A stretch of DNA of 64,000 bases from Bin87 sp034423115 (GCA_034423115.1 DAOUJD010000019.1:83049-147048), one strand, 5' to 3'. Positions 18,760 through 28,427 are shown, numbered from the stretch's first letter. Made by a program: numbers and translations. The notes: a model not told the origin generated them from the sequence alone.

Positions 18760-20466
18760 CTACTGCCCGATGACGTTCAACAGAGCCTGTCGCTTCTCAT
18801 GACGCACCACATTGAGGGCGCGTTCCAAGGCCGCCGGGACTTCTGAAGGGTCTTCAACGCGCTCGCCATACCCACCGGCAGCCTGGCAGATCAACTCATA
18901 TTGGAACGACTGCGACAAAGTCGTGACCGCGAAGTTGTTGGTCTGCACGGCGAAGCCATCTGCGTAGGTGTTCCTGGTGGCGCTCTGTACGGCGTTCCAG
19001 ATGCCGTTGTTCCACACTACGGTCAGGATGGGCAATCCCTGAGCCGTGGACACGATGTGTCCGGCGGTGCCGGAACCGAAGATGTACGACCCATCGCCGA
19101 CGCAGCAGATTACGGTCTTCGACCCGTCGGCGAGTTTCGCCCCCAGCGCCGCGCCGACGCCCCAGCCGAGGCCGCCGGATACGGGAACACCAAAGAAACT
19201 GCCCGGACTCTTTGCGTCGATTTGCACCGCGTCAATACCCAGTTCGTTCAGCACGACGGTATCGTCATCCAGCACGTCGGACAGGCACCGGGTGAACCAC
19301 GATTTGCTGATGGGCGCATCGCTGCTGCCGGCCGTCGCCTGCCGGCGCCACCCCTCGCGCATTTCATCGTTGCGCCGCTGCCACGAGTCGGCGCGCTCCC
19401 GGGATGCCGCCGCATCCACGCCGATGCCTCTGACCGCATCCACCAGCGTTTGAAGCACCAACCGTGGATTGCCGGCAAGGTTCAGGTCAACCTGGAACCC
19501 TCGCACGGGATAGGCGGAAAACAGCGGGTCCTCTCCGATGCCGATGACTACCGCCCCCTCAGCGGGTTGATGTCGTTTGGGAGTCCAGGGTACGTCAGCT
19601 TCGAGGACCACCACTGCGTCCGCCCCGGCCAGCGCGGGGCCTACGTCCGATCCGGCGTAAAGCGCATGGTCCTTAGGAAAGTTGGCGTACAGCGCTCCTG
19701 CCTCAAACACCGCCATGCCCAGCAGTTCGGCCAACTCCACCAGCGGCGCTACCGCCCTCGGGTCTTTGCCGCCGCCACGCGTGACCAGCACGGGATTGCG
19801 CGCCCGGGCCAGCGCTCCGGCGGCCCGGTTGATCAACTCCGGTACGGGCATCGCATCCCCGGCTTTCTGCTGCCTGGATGCGTCGCGATACGCCAGTCCC
19901 TGGATCTCCTCCGCTAACACCTCTCTGGGCAGGGTCAGGTACACCGGACCAGCCGGTGGGGACTCGGCGATGGCCAACGCTCGATCAACCACCCCTTCCA
20001 GATCGGCGCCATGGCGCAGTTCGTAATCCCACTTTACCCACTCACGCACCATGGCCGCCTGGTCGAAGGACTCCTGCGCCCAGTGAATGCTGCCGTCGCG
20101 GGAACCCCTGGCATCACCTTCCGTGATGGGCGTGCGACCGGCGCTGAAAAGCATTGGGATGTTGGAACGGAAGGCGTTGACAATGCCACCGATGGCGTTC
20201 GCGGTGCCGGGCACCGTGTGTACCATCACCACCTGCGGCCGTCCCGTGATCATGGTGTAGCCGTGCGCCATGCTCACCGCGGTGACCTCATGGGGGACCG
20301 GGATGGGTCGCGGCGCCGGCAATTCCTGCACCTGACGCTTGGCGTAGGCTTCGATGATGGGCGCGAAGTCCGTGCCACCGTTGCCGAAGAAATATTCGAT
20401 CCCACGGGCGGAAAGCAGTTCCAGATACGCTTCCGCAATACTCTCCACGGGTGCTTGGTTGTACAT
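18760..20466 (-). CDS. Thiamine-diphosphate-dependent enzyme of the acetolactate synthase/benzoylformate decarboxylase group
   Basis: The 568-residue protein has the three-domain layout of the POX-like family: an N-terminal pyrimidine domain with the catalytic-type Glu in PHEVTAVSMAHGYTM, a central domain, and a C-terminal diphosphate domain with the GDG...NN signature spread over GDGSYIFGSGTAGHI and VVWNNGIWN. It is not a clear biosynthetic acetolactate synthase, since no small subunit (ilvN) is near. A decarboxylase or ligase acting on a 2-oxo acid is likely. Start: ATG at 20466 with GAGGAA five bases upstream; 41 further residues up to 20589 lack a site. It is downstream of SDR, methyltransferase and kinase genes on the same strand. 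Confidence 0.85.
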   Translation of the reverse strand: MYNQAPVESIAEAYLELLSARGIEYFFGNGGTDFAPIIEAYAKRQVQELPAPRPIPVPHEVTAVSMAHGYTMITGRPQVVMVHTVPGTANAIGGIVNAFRSNIPMLFSAGRTPITEGDARGSRDGSIHWAQESFDQAAMVREWVKWDYELRHGADLEGVVDRALAIAESPPAGPVYLTLPREVLAEEIQGLAYRDASRQQKAGDAMPVPELINRAAGALARARNPVLVTRGGGKDPRAVAPLVELAELLGMAVFEAGALYANFPKDHALYAGSDVGPALAGADAVVVLEADVPWTPKRHQPAEGAVVIGIGEDPLFSAYPVRGFQVDLNLAGNPRLVLQTLVDAVRGIGVDAAASRERADSWQRRNDEMREGWRRQATAGSSDAPISKSWFTRCLSDVLDDDTVVLNELGIDAVQIDAKSPGSFFGVPVSGGLGWGVGAALGAKLADGSKTVICCVGDGSYIFGSGTAGHIVSTAQGLPILTVVWNNGIWNAVQSATRNTYADGFAVQTNNFAVTTLSQSFQYELICQAAGGYGERVEDPSEVPAALERALNVVRHEKRQALLNVIGQ

Positions 20467-20710
20467 CAGCTTTCCTCTACAGCAGTTTTGGTGATGGTGT
20501 CCTAACGTCGTTTCTGGGGCCGTGCATAGTTGCGCATGGGGCCAGTCCTCGGCCACCGAGAAAACCGAGGGCAATTGTAGCGGCCACACGTACGGTCGGC
20601 CACGATGTATGTCCGCCTCCGTTGGCTATCTGGGGGCGAACCGAAAAGCCTGTTTTGACCGTCAAATTCCGCACGCCGGAGCTTGCCCGGCACGAAGTTG
20701 GGTGGCCGGT

Positions 20711-21856
20711 TCAGCGGCGAATCAGTTCGGCGGACCGAAGGTCTAATATCGCGGCGTCGAACCGCGCCAGGGTGTTGTGCAGGTACACGGTGGCACGCTC
20801 GCCTTCATAATCGCAGTGGCCGCCGGTGACGATCCAGAAAATAAAGATTTCCAGCATGGCGAGCCGATAGTCGCTCCAGCATTTCTGGAACGAGTAGTCG
20901 TTCACGCCGTTTTCCAACAGGACGGAGTGGTATGTGGCAACGAGGTTCCGCTCCACCTCTCTGCGCTGTTGGGCCGGGAAAGCCTCGCTGATAAAGGTGG
21001 CAACGTCGCAGACGCCCCGACCACGTACGCAGAATTCCCAGTCGAGCACCACCGGCGGTTTTGGTTCTGCGCCGTCATCGAAGAAACAGTTATCGAGGCG
21101 GTAATCGCCGTGCACGATGGTACGGGGTTGTCCGGTGAGTAGGGTTTTTATCCCCGCGAGGTGAGGTCGCAGCGTGTTGCCGAGTTGGCGCAGGGACGGC
21201 GGCATTCCGTGGCCGGCTTGGTGGATCAGCGACTGCCACGCTCCCGGAAATATGTCCAGATAGGCGTCAGATTCGTCGCGCTTCAACGGCATCCAGTCCA
21301 GTTCGTCCAAGCGAGGATCGTCCCACCAGGCGGCCTGGAACCGGGCCAGATGGACGATGGAGCGGTGAGCGTCGTCCATGGAGCAACCGGCGACGCTGTC
21401 GCCCTGGCGTGCGTTGGTCAGGTCTTCCAACAGCAGCACCGTGTTCTCGGTCTCCGGATCTACTGCGGAGTAGTAGCAGGTTGGGACCGACAGGTTTTCA
21501 TCGCTCGCGATGTCCCGATAGAAACTGACTTCTCGACGGTTCTGCCCCAACTTGTCGAAAATCGTTCGCAGCATCGGGTCGGCTGACGGGAGCTTGACGA
21601 TCAGGGTACGCGGCAGGTCCGACTCGCCGGAAGCGTAGTCCAGCGTCAGCCGGAACAACTGGTTCATGAATCCCTTGCCCTCGGCGATGGTCTCCGCCGA
21701 GCACCGGTTGACGGAACCGTTTCGCAATGCTCCGCCGAGCCTCAGGGGTCCAGTGAGCCAGGCAGGCGTTATATCTCGGAGGTCGCGGGGAACCGGCAAG
21801 CTATCGGTGTTCGCCGGATGACCTCTGCCGGGATCGTGATGATCCTGGCGTCCCAT
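20711..21856 (-). CDS. Phosphotransferase of the aminoglycoside/choline/ecdysteroid kinase superfamily
   Basis: The 381-residue protein has a kinase fold with IVKLPSADP (ATP-binding Lys region), the catalytic loop IVHGDYRLDN and the metal site VVLDWEFCVRG. The acyl-glycine-like spacing and length fit the EcKL/DUF1679-type small-molecule kinases rather than drug-resistance enzymes. Substrate unknown. Its ATG lies three bases after the methyltransferase stop, so the two are almost surely co-translated. Downstream, 244 bases separate it from the ThDP enzyme. Confidence 0.8.
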   Translation of the reverse strand: MGRQDHHDPGRGHPANTDSLPVPRDLRDITPAWLTGPLRLGGALRNGSVNRCSAETIAEGKGFMNQLFRLTLDYASGESDLPRTLIVKLPSADPMLRTIFDKLGQNRREVSFYRDIASDENLSVPTCYYSAVDPETENTVLLLEDLTNARQGDSVAGCSMDDAHRSIVHLARFQAAWWDDPRLDELDWMPLKRDESDAYLDIFPGAWQSLIHQAGHGMPPSLRQLGNTLRPHLAGIKTLLTGQPRTIVHGDYRLDNCFFDDGAEPKPPVVLDWEFCVRGRGVCDVATFISEAFPAQQRREVERNLVATYHSVLLENGVNDYSFQKCWSDYRLAMLEIFIFWIVTGGHCDYEGERATVYLHNTLARFDAAILDLRSAELIRR

Positions 21857-21859
21857 CTC

Positions 21860-22552
21860 TCATCCGTCCTTGCGGGCGTAAAAGACGCAATGCTCCATTG
21901 GCTTGGGGTCCGTGAAGTACATGATGCCGCCCAGTTTCTCTCCTTCGGGCGGAATTATGCTCAATCCCCGATCCCTGAGGAGGCCGACCACCTCGTCAGG
22001 GTCGTACAGCTGGAAGGTGCGGTCCGAGCCGTAGTCCCGGTCGTAGATGGTCGCGGTGCCGTTGCCGTTTTTGAACATAAGCTGGAGCACGCCGCCGGTT
22101 TTCAGGAGCCTGGCGAGTTCCGGGATGGTTACGGACAAAGCGATATCGGGGGCGATGTGCTGGATGACCGCGTTGCACATTACGAAGTCGAAAGTGCGAT
22201 CGGAATAGTCCAAAGGCTCGCGGAGGTCGGCCACCGATACCCGGTCCGCGATTTCCGGATGGAGGCGGCGCGCTTCCAGGATGCTTTCTTCCACGGCGTC
22301 CACGCCGTGAATGTCGTATCCCCGCTGCCAGTAACGGAAGACATCGCGGGCTCCAGCGCCGCAGCCGGCGTCCAATCCCCGGGATCCGGTGGGAACAATC
22401 TCCTGGAGGCGCTCCATCAGGTCCGTATCGCCCTTGAGCGCGGAGTGTGATGACTGGATGTAAACAGACTGGATGAAGTTGTGGCTCACCTCGGCGTAAC
22501 GCTGCGCATATTCGCGGTAGAACGCCTCGGAATAGTCCGCGCTTTGACTCAT
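21860..22552 (-). CDS. Class I SAM-dependent methyltransferase
   Basis: The 230-residue protein has motif I GLDAGCGAGARDVF, an acidic end of strand 2 (IHGVDAVEES), motif II VSVADLREPLDY, and FDFVMCNAVIQHIAP before ARLLKTGGVLQLMFKNG. These are standard for small-molecule O-, N- or C-methyltransferases. The N-terminal part SEAFYREYAQRYAEVSHNF is typical of this group. Start: ATG at 22552 rather than 22594, since it is the first codon before the conserved region and is preceded by GGAAGG. It lies between the SDR and phosphotransferase genes on one strand. Confidence 0.85.
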   Translation of the reverse strand: MSQSADYSEAFYREYAQRYAEVSHNFIQSVYIQSSHSALKGDTDLMERLQEIVPTGSRGLDAGCGAGARDVFRYWQRGYDIHGVDAVEESILEARRLHPEIADRVSVADLREPLDYSDRTFDFVMCNAVIQHIAPDIALSVTIPELARLLKTGGVLQLMFKNGNGTATIYDRDYGSDRTFQLYDPDEVVGLLRDRGLSIIPPEGEKLGGIMYFTDPKPMEHCVFYARKDG

Positions 22553-22583
22553 GGCTGTTGCACCTTCCCAATGCGTCGCAGAT

Positions 22584-23291
22584 TCACGCGCCAAAGATAT
22601 CGATGAATTGTCCGGTCATGGCGTTGGGCGCGTGGGCCCCCAGGTAAAGAGCCGCCCGTGCGATCTCCTTTGCCGTGATCCATGCGGGGTTCCCCTCTGG
22701 GTGTTGCTCCCGGGCCATGTCGGTATCCACCCAACCGGGGTTTATGCCGTTGACCCGTATGCCGTGGGGGCGCAGAGACCAGGCCAGCGAAGCCGTGTAG
22801 CCGACCACGCCGTACTTCGAAGTTACGTAGGCTCCGTAATCGCCCTCGGGCTCGCGTCCCGATGACGAGCCGATGTTGATGATTGTCCCCTCACTGCGTT
22901 CCATCATGTGGGGAATCACCGCACGGCACACAAGGAACATGCCCCGCAGGTTGGTGTCCATCACCTGATCCCATTGCTCTATGGCGGTCTCCCACGCTGG
23001 AGTATCGTAAGTGATAACGCCGGCGTTGTTGACCAGTATGTCGATTTGCCCCCACGTCTCGACAACCTGCCGCACAGCGCGTTCCGCATCTTCGGCCTTG
23101 GTGACGTCCAGGGTGTAAGCCTCTGCGGTTCCGCCGCTACCGCGTATTCCATCGACCACCTGGGCCAGCAGTTGGGGATTGCGTCCGGTTACGGCGATCC
23201 GCGCGCCTTCGGCTGCGAATGCCTCCGCAATTGCCCGGCCGATGCCGCGACCGGCGCCGGTGATCAGAGCGACTTTACCGCCCAACAACAT
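22584..23291 (-). CDS. SDR family NAD(P)-dependent oxidoreductase
   Basis: The 235-residue classical short-chain dehydrogenase has the cofactor motif ITGAGRGIGRAIA, DVTKAEDAERAV, the NNAG motif (ILVNNAGVITYD), catalytic Ser in NIGSSSG and YVTSK (Tyr and Lys). After strand 2, VTGRNPQ with Arg suggests NADP preference. The C-terminal end MTGQFIDIFGA is typical of the family. It is the first gene of the minus-strand run reaching down to the GAF-PAS gene. Confidence 0.9.
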   Translation of the reverse strand: MLLGGKVALITGAGRGIGRAIAEAFAAEGARIAVTGRNPQLLAQVVDGIRGSGGTAEAYTLDVTKAEDAERAVRQVVETWGQIDILVNNAGVITYDTPAWETAIEQWDQVMDTNLRGMFLVCRAVIPHMMERSEGTIINIGSSSGREPEGDYGAYVTSKYGVVGYTASLAWSLRPHGIRVNGINPGWVDTDMAREQHPEGNPAWITAKEIARAALYLGAHAPNAMTGQFIDIFGA

Positions 23292-23667
23292 CCGGATGTC
23301 TCCCTGTCGCCCCGTTACACCTTTGTTTCAGACCTTGCCAAACGGCCGTTGTTCTATAATCCGCGATTATCGGTCAATATATACAGTATTCCTGAGAATC
23401 ATAGTACAAAGCCGGAACTTGCGCCGGTGCGGGTCGCGAAACACGTTGCCGCAAAAAAAACCGAAATTTCCGGAGCAATTTAACAACAAGCCCAAGCAGG
23501 CGCGCGCTACGAGAAGATGACACATCCGGCGGCCCGCCTGATTCGCCGACAACACTCCGAGGCCAGGAAGGGGAAAAATGAAGGCAGAGAAGCAATAGCT
23601 GGTGCATGCTGGCTATTCGCAGATCCGACCGCACTGCGCAAACGACATACGATGAGGAGGGGCCACC
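23292..23667. other. Intergenic between divergent SDR and sulfatase-fold genes
   Basis: No gene was recognised. The region is more AT-rich than its surroundings and includes a perfect TATAAT at 23355-23360, but no good -35 box at the right distance on the plus strand, so I do not call a promoter. AGGAGG just before 23668 is the binding site of the sulfatase-fold gene. Confidence 0.5.
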
Positions 23668-25062
23668 ATGAACGTCATCTGGATAGTCTCCGACAGTTTT
23701 CGCAGGGATCACCTGGGCGCGTACGGAAACAGCTACATCCACACTCCCTCTCTTGACGCTCTGGCGGCGAGCGCGGTGCGGTTCGACAACCACTATTCAG
23801 CCGGATTCCCGACCATGCCCACCCGCGCCGACCACCAGACCGGGCGTTGGACCATGTCGTTCATGGGTTGGGAACCGCTGCCGGCCGGCGTGACCACCCT
23901 CGCCGAGATACTGGCGGAACACGGGATGCACACCGCCGCGTCCGTGGACACCCCCTACTACCTCAGGGGCGGGATGAACTACGACCGCGGCTTCCAGTCG
24001 TTTTTCATGAACATGGGACAGGATACCCTCTGGTCGCTGATTCCCGAGCCCGGGTACCACAACGAGGCACTGGACGTCAGGGCCGCCTGGCGCAGCGAAG
24101 CCGACCGGAACGCTCCCAAGACCTTCATGTCCGCCATGCGGTGGCTGGAACGGCACTACAAGGAGGACTTCTTCCTCTACGTGGACACGTGGGATCCCCA
24201 CGAACCCTGGGACGCACCACCCTACTACACCGAACTTTACTGGCCGGGCTACGACGGCGAATTGGTGCTGCCGGTTTACGGCAACTGGCACGACGTGCCT
24301 GGCTACCGGGAGGAACAGCTTAACAAGGGGCATGCCACCTACTGCGGCGAGATAACAATGGTCGACACCTGGGCCGGCTTCCTGCTGAGAGTGGTGGAGA
24401 ACATGGGACTGGCCGACCGGACCATCGTCATCTTCACCACCGACCACGGCTTCTACTTCGGCGAACACGGCGGCCTGTTCGGCAAGATGAGCTCCGACAA
24501 ATACCCCGACGGCACCCTCAGGCCCTACGATGAGCCCGGCTCGCAGTGGAGCTACTCGCCGCTGTACGAAGAGATTGTTCACCTGCCCTTCCTGCTGAGG
24601 GCTCCGGGCGTCCCGCCCGGCAGCTACGGCGGCATCACGTCGGCGGTGGACGTGATGCCCACGGTGCTGGACCTGCTGGGGCTGGAGATTCCCGACTTCG
24701 TGCAGGGCCGCTCCCTGGCGCCGGCCCTCAGCGACCCCGCGACCCGGGGCCGGGACTTCGTCGTAAGCAGCCTGCCCTTCGCCAATGTGGGAGACCCGGT
24801 GCACTCGGTGGACAACCTGCTGCGGGTGCTTACGGAGCCTCCCGTGACCACCGTTACCTCCGGTGCTTGGAGCCTCCTCTACAGCCCTCTGCCAGGGATC
24901 TCGAAGCTCTACAATCTCCGCTCTGATCCCGGGCAATCGACAAACATCATAGAGGGCAACATGGACGTGGCATCGGAGTTGCACCAGAAGCTCGTCTATT
25001 TCATGCGCGAGACCGAGGTACCGGAGCGGCTCCTGAACCCGCGCCTGGAATTGAGGATGTAA
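23668..25062 (+). CDS. Sulfatase-fold hydrolase with Thr in place of the formylglycine residue
   Basis: The 464-residue protein has the alkaline-phosphatase/sulfatase fold: metal site NVIWIVSDSFRRDHLGAYG, a later ITMVDTWAGFLL, and the second metal site TTDHGFYFGEHG. The sulfatase signature (C/S-x-P-x-R, then TG) is at T49-M-P-T-R53 followed by ADHQTGR, so Thr49 stands where Cys or Ser is oxidised to formylglycine. A Thr cannot give formylglycine but is the nucleophile in nucleotide pyrophosphatases/phosphodiesterases. It may therefore be a phosphodiesterase or phosphonate-ester hydrolase. No signal peptide is present. AGGAGG precedes the ATG. Confidence 0.85.
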   Translation: MNVIWIVSDSFRRDHLGAYGNSYIHTPSLDALAASAVRFDNHYSAGFPTMPTRADHQTGRWTMSFMGWEPLPAGVTTLAEILAEHGMHTAASVDTPYYLRGGMNYDRGFQSFFMNMGQDTLWSLIPEPGYHNEALDVRAAWRSEADRNAPKTFMSAMRWLERHYKEDFFLYVDTWDPHEPWDAPPYYTELYWPGYDGELVLPVYGNWHDVPGYREEQLNKGHATYCGEITMVDTWAGFLLRVVENMGLADRTIVIFTTDHGFYFGEHGGLFGKMSSDKYPDGTLRPYDEPGSQWSYSPLYEEIVHLPFLLRAPGVPPGSYGGITSAVDVMPTVLDLLGLEIPDFVQGRSLAPALSDPATRGRDFVVSSLPFANVGDPVHSVDNLLRVLTEPPVTTVTSGAWSLLYSPLPGISKLYNLRSDPGQSTNIIEGNMDVASELHQKLVYFMRETEVPERLLNPRLELRM

Positions 25063-25322
25063 TATCGCAGACCGTCCACGAGTTCGGCGGGACGTGAAAG
25101 AGCGTCGGACCATAACCCGCCGCGAAGGAAAAATATGACCAAAAGATTCGTATCCACCTCGTCATTCCTGGTCAACCGTTTCGTGACCTCGGCAATGCCT
25201 TGGGGCTTAGCCGTTGGTGTTGTATTGGCCTCGATAGGTCGGAGCAACATGTTTCCCGCTGAAGGCGCTATGCGACGGCTTCAGTTATCAATCACGTTCG
25301 AATTTAGTAATTCGTAGTCCAA

Positions 25323-25351
25323 TTGACGGTTATACGCGGGACAATTACACT
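25323..25351 (+). promoter_or_regulatory. Candidate sigma-70 promoter of the amidohydrolase gene
   Basis: TTGACG at 25323-25328 and TACACT at 25346-25351 are separated by 17 bases. The start codon is 77 bases after the -10 box. The rest of the 365-base spacer (25063-25427) holds no recognised gene. Confidence 0.4.
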
Positions 25352-25427
25352 CCTGACGTATAGATTCGCTTAATTCGTCGCGCACAACGATTTAGATGGC
25401 AGCACAACGCCGTTGGGAGGTAACTGT

Positions 25428-27104
25428 ATGCCGGAGTTTGATTTGGTAATTCGAGGCGGAACCGTAGTCGACGGCACGGGCCTTCCCCGGATCCGCGCCG
25501 ATGTCGGCATCAAGGATGGGCGGGTCACGATGGTCAGCGGGCGCATAAGTGCTGGGGGCGCCAGAGAGTTGGACGCCAGCGGATGCATCGTGGCGCCGGG
25601 GGCGGTGGACCTGCATACCCACTACGACGCTCAGCTCAACTGGGACCCGTATGCGTCGCTGTCAGGATGGTTCGGAGTGACCTCCCTGACCGTGGGGCAG
25701 TGCGGTTTCGGATTTGCCCCGACTCGCCCCGAAGACCGGGACCTCAACATGCGCATGATGAATCGTATCGAGGCGATACCCCTGGAGTCCATGCGGCTGG
25801 GGATGCGCTGGGACTGGGAGACCTTCCCCGAATACATGGACAGCCTGGACCGCCAGGGCCTGGGGGTGAACGTAGGCGCTCTGGTGCCCTTCTCGCCGCT
25901 GCGGGGCTACGTGCTGGGCATGATACCCGCCCGGGAACGCACCTCGGTCACCGAGGCCGAACTGAACCAGATGAAGCAGATTTTGTACGACTCCATGAAG
26001 GCGGGGGCTTTCGGGTTGTCCGCCGACAAGAATCTGGAAGACCGACCGGAGGACGGCAGCTGGCTGCCCAGCCACGTGGCATCTCCTCAAGAGTTCTATG
26101 CCCTGTCCCAGGTCCTGAGGCAGTTTGGCGTCGGACACCTGGGATGGACCATCGGCATATCCGATGACCGGCCGGCCCAGCGGGACATGCTAGCCGAAAT
26201 GGTACGCATGAGTGGACGCCCGTTGCACGTGGTGCTGGGCGACGAGGAAGGCTACGACTGGCTGGAAGAGGTCCGGCAAGAGGGTCTCCCCGTGCTGGCG
26301 CAGCAGGGCTCGGTTCCGACCATCGCCGAGTTCAAGCTCTCCGAGTACAACCTGTTCGACTACATGCCCAACTGGGTACAGCCCCTGGTCGGCACCAAGG
26401 AAGAGCGGATCGCCAAGCTGTCCGAGGACGGAATTCGCGATGGCATGAAGCGCGACGTTATCGAGCGTCCTCACGCCCGGACCGACTGGGCTCAAGTCCA
26501 GGTGGTGGAGGTGGCCCTGGAGCGCAACCTGCAGTACGAAGGGTTGTCGATTGCGGACATCGCCGAGGCCGAGGGCAAACACCCGTTGGACGTGTTCCTC
26601 GACATCGCCCTGGACGAGGACCTGGAAACTGAATTCGCTCACCCCGCCGGAGGGCAGGGGGACGATGCTCGGGCCGAGCGGCTGGTCAATCCATACGTCC
26701 ACATCTCGGTGTCGGACGGCGGGGCGCACACGCGGTTCCTGGTCAACAGCGTGTGGCCGGTGTACTTCCTGGCGCACTGGATCCGCGATAACGATCTGAT
26801 GACGCTGGAGCAGGCCCACCAGAAGATGAGCGCGCTGCCCGCCTGGTTCTCGGACATGAAGGGCCGTGGCACCCTGCGCGTGGGCGACTGGGCCGACATC
26901 ATGGTGTACAACATGGAAGAACTGGGACTGCTGTACGACAAGCCCCAGTTCGAGACCGATTTCCCCGGCGGCGAGAAGCGACTGGTGCAAAAGCCCACCG
27001 GGATCCGCTACATCCTGGTCAACGGCACCGTCACCTTCGTTGAAAACGAGTGCACCGGGGAGTTGCCGGGCAAATTGCTGCGGAGCTACGACATGGTCGG
27101 CTAG
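25428..27104 (+). CDS. Amidohydrolase, N-acyl-D-amino-acid deacylase family
   Basis: The 558-residue metal-dependent hydrolase opens MPEFDLVIRGGTVVDGTG and has the HxH motif in DLHTHYDAQ, then GQCGFGFAP in place of the usual GNCG. It also has SDGGAHT near residue 430 and the C-terminal strand WADIMVYN. The layout fits D-aminoacylase/dihydroorotase-like enzymes of the amidohydrolase superfamily (composite beta domain plus barrel). The natural substrate may be an N-acylated amino acid or a hydantoin-like compound. Start: ATG at 25428 with GGGAGGT six bases upstream; an ATG at 25413 is in frame but without a site. Confidence 0.88.
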   Translation: MPEFDLVIRGGTVVDGTGLPRIRADVGIKDGRVTMVSGRISAGGARELDASGCIVAPGAVDLHTHYDAQLNWDPYASLSGWFGVTSLTVGQCGFGFAPTRPEDRDLNMRMMNRIEAIPLESMRLGMRWDWETFPEYMDSLDRQGLGVNVGALVPFSPLRGYVLGMIPARERTSVTEAELNQMKQILYDSMKAGAFGLSADKNLEDRPEDGSWLPSHVASPQEFYALSQVLRQFGVGHLGWTIGISDDRPAQRDMLAEMVRMSGRPLHVVLGDEEGYDWLEEVRQEGLPVLAQQGSVPTIAEFKLSEYNLFDYMPNWVQPLVGTKEERIAKLSEDGIRDGMKRDVIERPHARTDWAQVQVVEVALERNLQYEGLSIADIAEAEGKHPLDVFLDIALDEDLETEFAHPAGGQGDDARAERLVNPYVHISVSDGGAHTRFLVNSVWPVYFLAHWIRDNDLMTLEQAHQKMSALPAWFSDMKGRGTLRVGDWADIMVYNMEELGLLYDKPQFETDFPGGEKRLVQKPTGIRYILVNGTVTFVENECTGELPGKLLRSYDMVG

Positions 27105-27134
27105 CCGTACCAGGATCGACACGCCGCATGGCAA

Positions 27135-27163
27135 CGGCCCCGGGGCTTTGCGCTCCGGGGCCG
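27135..27163. terminator. Bidirectional terminator-like hairpin between convergent genes
   Basis: CGGCCCCGG (27135-27143) and CCGGGGCCG (27155-27163) form a perfect 9-bp stem with an 11-base loop. It lies between the convergent amidohydrolase and Rieske genes. No long T run follows on either side. Confidence 0.6.
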
Positions 27164-27197
27164 CATTCATTCGATGGTCGGGCAGGCCGTCGGCGGG

Positions 27198-27566
27198 CTA
27201 TTCGTCCGGCACCAGCGCAACCAGTCGGCCCTCCTGCAGTGTCACCAGGAAAGCCTTCATACGGAAATCGGGCTGGTTGACGCACCTGCCCTCGCCCTTT
27301 TCGTATTGCCAGCCGTGGCCGTCGCAGACGAACACCTCGTCGCCCTCGTCCTCAATCTCGCCACCCTGGTGCGGACATATCGTGGACAGCAACTTGTATC
27401 CGTCGCGACCTCGCACCAGGAAGTACGACGCATCGCCAACCTTCACGGGAGCGGGCAGATCGGTGAAAGCGGACTCCTCTCCCAGTTCCACCCTGACCTT
27501 CCGGGAACGGGCCGACCCGCTGACCTGGCGTAGGGTGACGGTTCCCCTTCTGCGTTCGGTACTCAT
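27198..27566 (-). CDS. Small Rieske [2Fe-2S] ferredoxin-like protein
   Basis: The 122-residue protein carries one Rieske domain: C64-P-H66 in ICPHQGG and C81-D-G-H84 in VCDGHGWQYEKGEG. It probably carries electrons, or acts as a small subunit for an oxygenase elsewhere. Upstream it has a short basic N-terminal region and no signal peptide or membrane anchor. Start: ATG at 27566 with GAGGA nearby; the frame reaches 27623. It is the second Rieske protein in the window and lies alone on its strand. Confidence 0.85.
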   Translation of the reverse strand: MSTERRRGTVTLRQVSGSARSRKVRVELGEESAFTDLPAPVKVGDASYFLVRGRDGYKLLSTICPHQGGEIEDEGDEVFVCDGHGWQYEKGEGRCVNQPDFRMKAFLVTLQEGRLVALVPDE

Positions 27567-27800
27567 TGCTATTTTCCTCGTTGCTGTTGTGGTGTGGCTG
27601 TGCGGTTGTCTGCTGGGTACCAAAGTATAGCAAAACCTTGCGGAATCAAACCGTGGGCGCCATTGGGTAACAGTTCAGACCCACTGAGCCATTCCCACAT
27701 TCAGCCCGTAATTGCGGCCCCCGTATCAGGCCGCGTGGGACTCAACCATCTCCCCTCGGGACGCTTCCCCAACGCCGCCGCCGGGCTGGCGGTGCCGAGC

Positions 27801-28427
27801 CCGTTGGCACTACCCTGGTGATGAAGAGTATGGTCCCGCCAGGCACGGGCTTGCGCCTGGCCGCCAACGAGTTGAGCGGTTCCGGGGCCCGCTACGCATC
27901 CAATCCGGAGTTTCTGCGCGAGGGTCAAGCCATCCAAGACTGGAAGCATCCCGATCGCATCGTCGTTGGAGTGGAACCTAACGACCCTCGGTCAGCAAAA
28001 ACCGTGAGGGCCCTCGCCGCCAGCTCTGACGCGCCCTGTATCGTCACCGACATCACCAGCGCCGAAATGATCAAATACGCGAGCAACGCCTTCCTCGCCA
28101 CCCGCATCTCGTTCATCAATGAGGTGGCTGCCCTGTGCGAGCGTGTGGGCGCATCAATCGACAACGTGAGCGACGGCCTTGCCATGGACCCCAGGACGGG
28201 CAGCAGAATCTCCGCCGGGGTCGGTTATGGCGGGTCCTGCTTTCCAAAGGATGTTCGCGCCCTGGACCACCTCGGGTTGACCAGCGACGCCAACCTGGAA
28301 CTGCTCCGCTCGGTGATCACCGTAAACAACCGCCAGAGGATGCGACCCCTGTACGCGATTCGTGATCGGTTCAACGGCGCGATTTCGGGCCTCCGCGTCG
28401 CGGTGCTGGGGTTGGCCTTTAAATCGG
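27801..28427 (+). pseudogene. Truncated duplicate of the UDP-glucose dehydrogenase-type gene
   Basis: Bases 27801-28427 match 30260-30886 closely at an offset of 2459 bases, with only scattered substitutions. The copy covers the middle of the enzyme, including the catalytic GYGGSCFPKDV segment, but lacks the N-terminal NAD-binding motif and the C-terminal UDP-binding domain. A frame is still open from about 27818 to 28546, but past 28427 it translates unrelated sequence. It cannot be a working dehydrogenase; it is a partial duplication and could recombine with the intact gene. Confidence 0.85.

Noticed and set aside
23797..25113. Long minus-strand frame (438 codons) opposite the sulfatase-fold gene
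   Set aside because: The opposite strand has a full conserved enzyme and this frame has no conserved motif.
25135..25317. 60-codon plus-strand frame after the sulfatase-fold gene
   Set aside because: It has a plausible hydrophobic stretch but no conserved motif, and lies just before the next gene's promoter.
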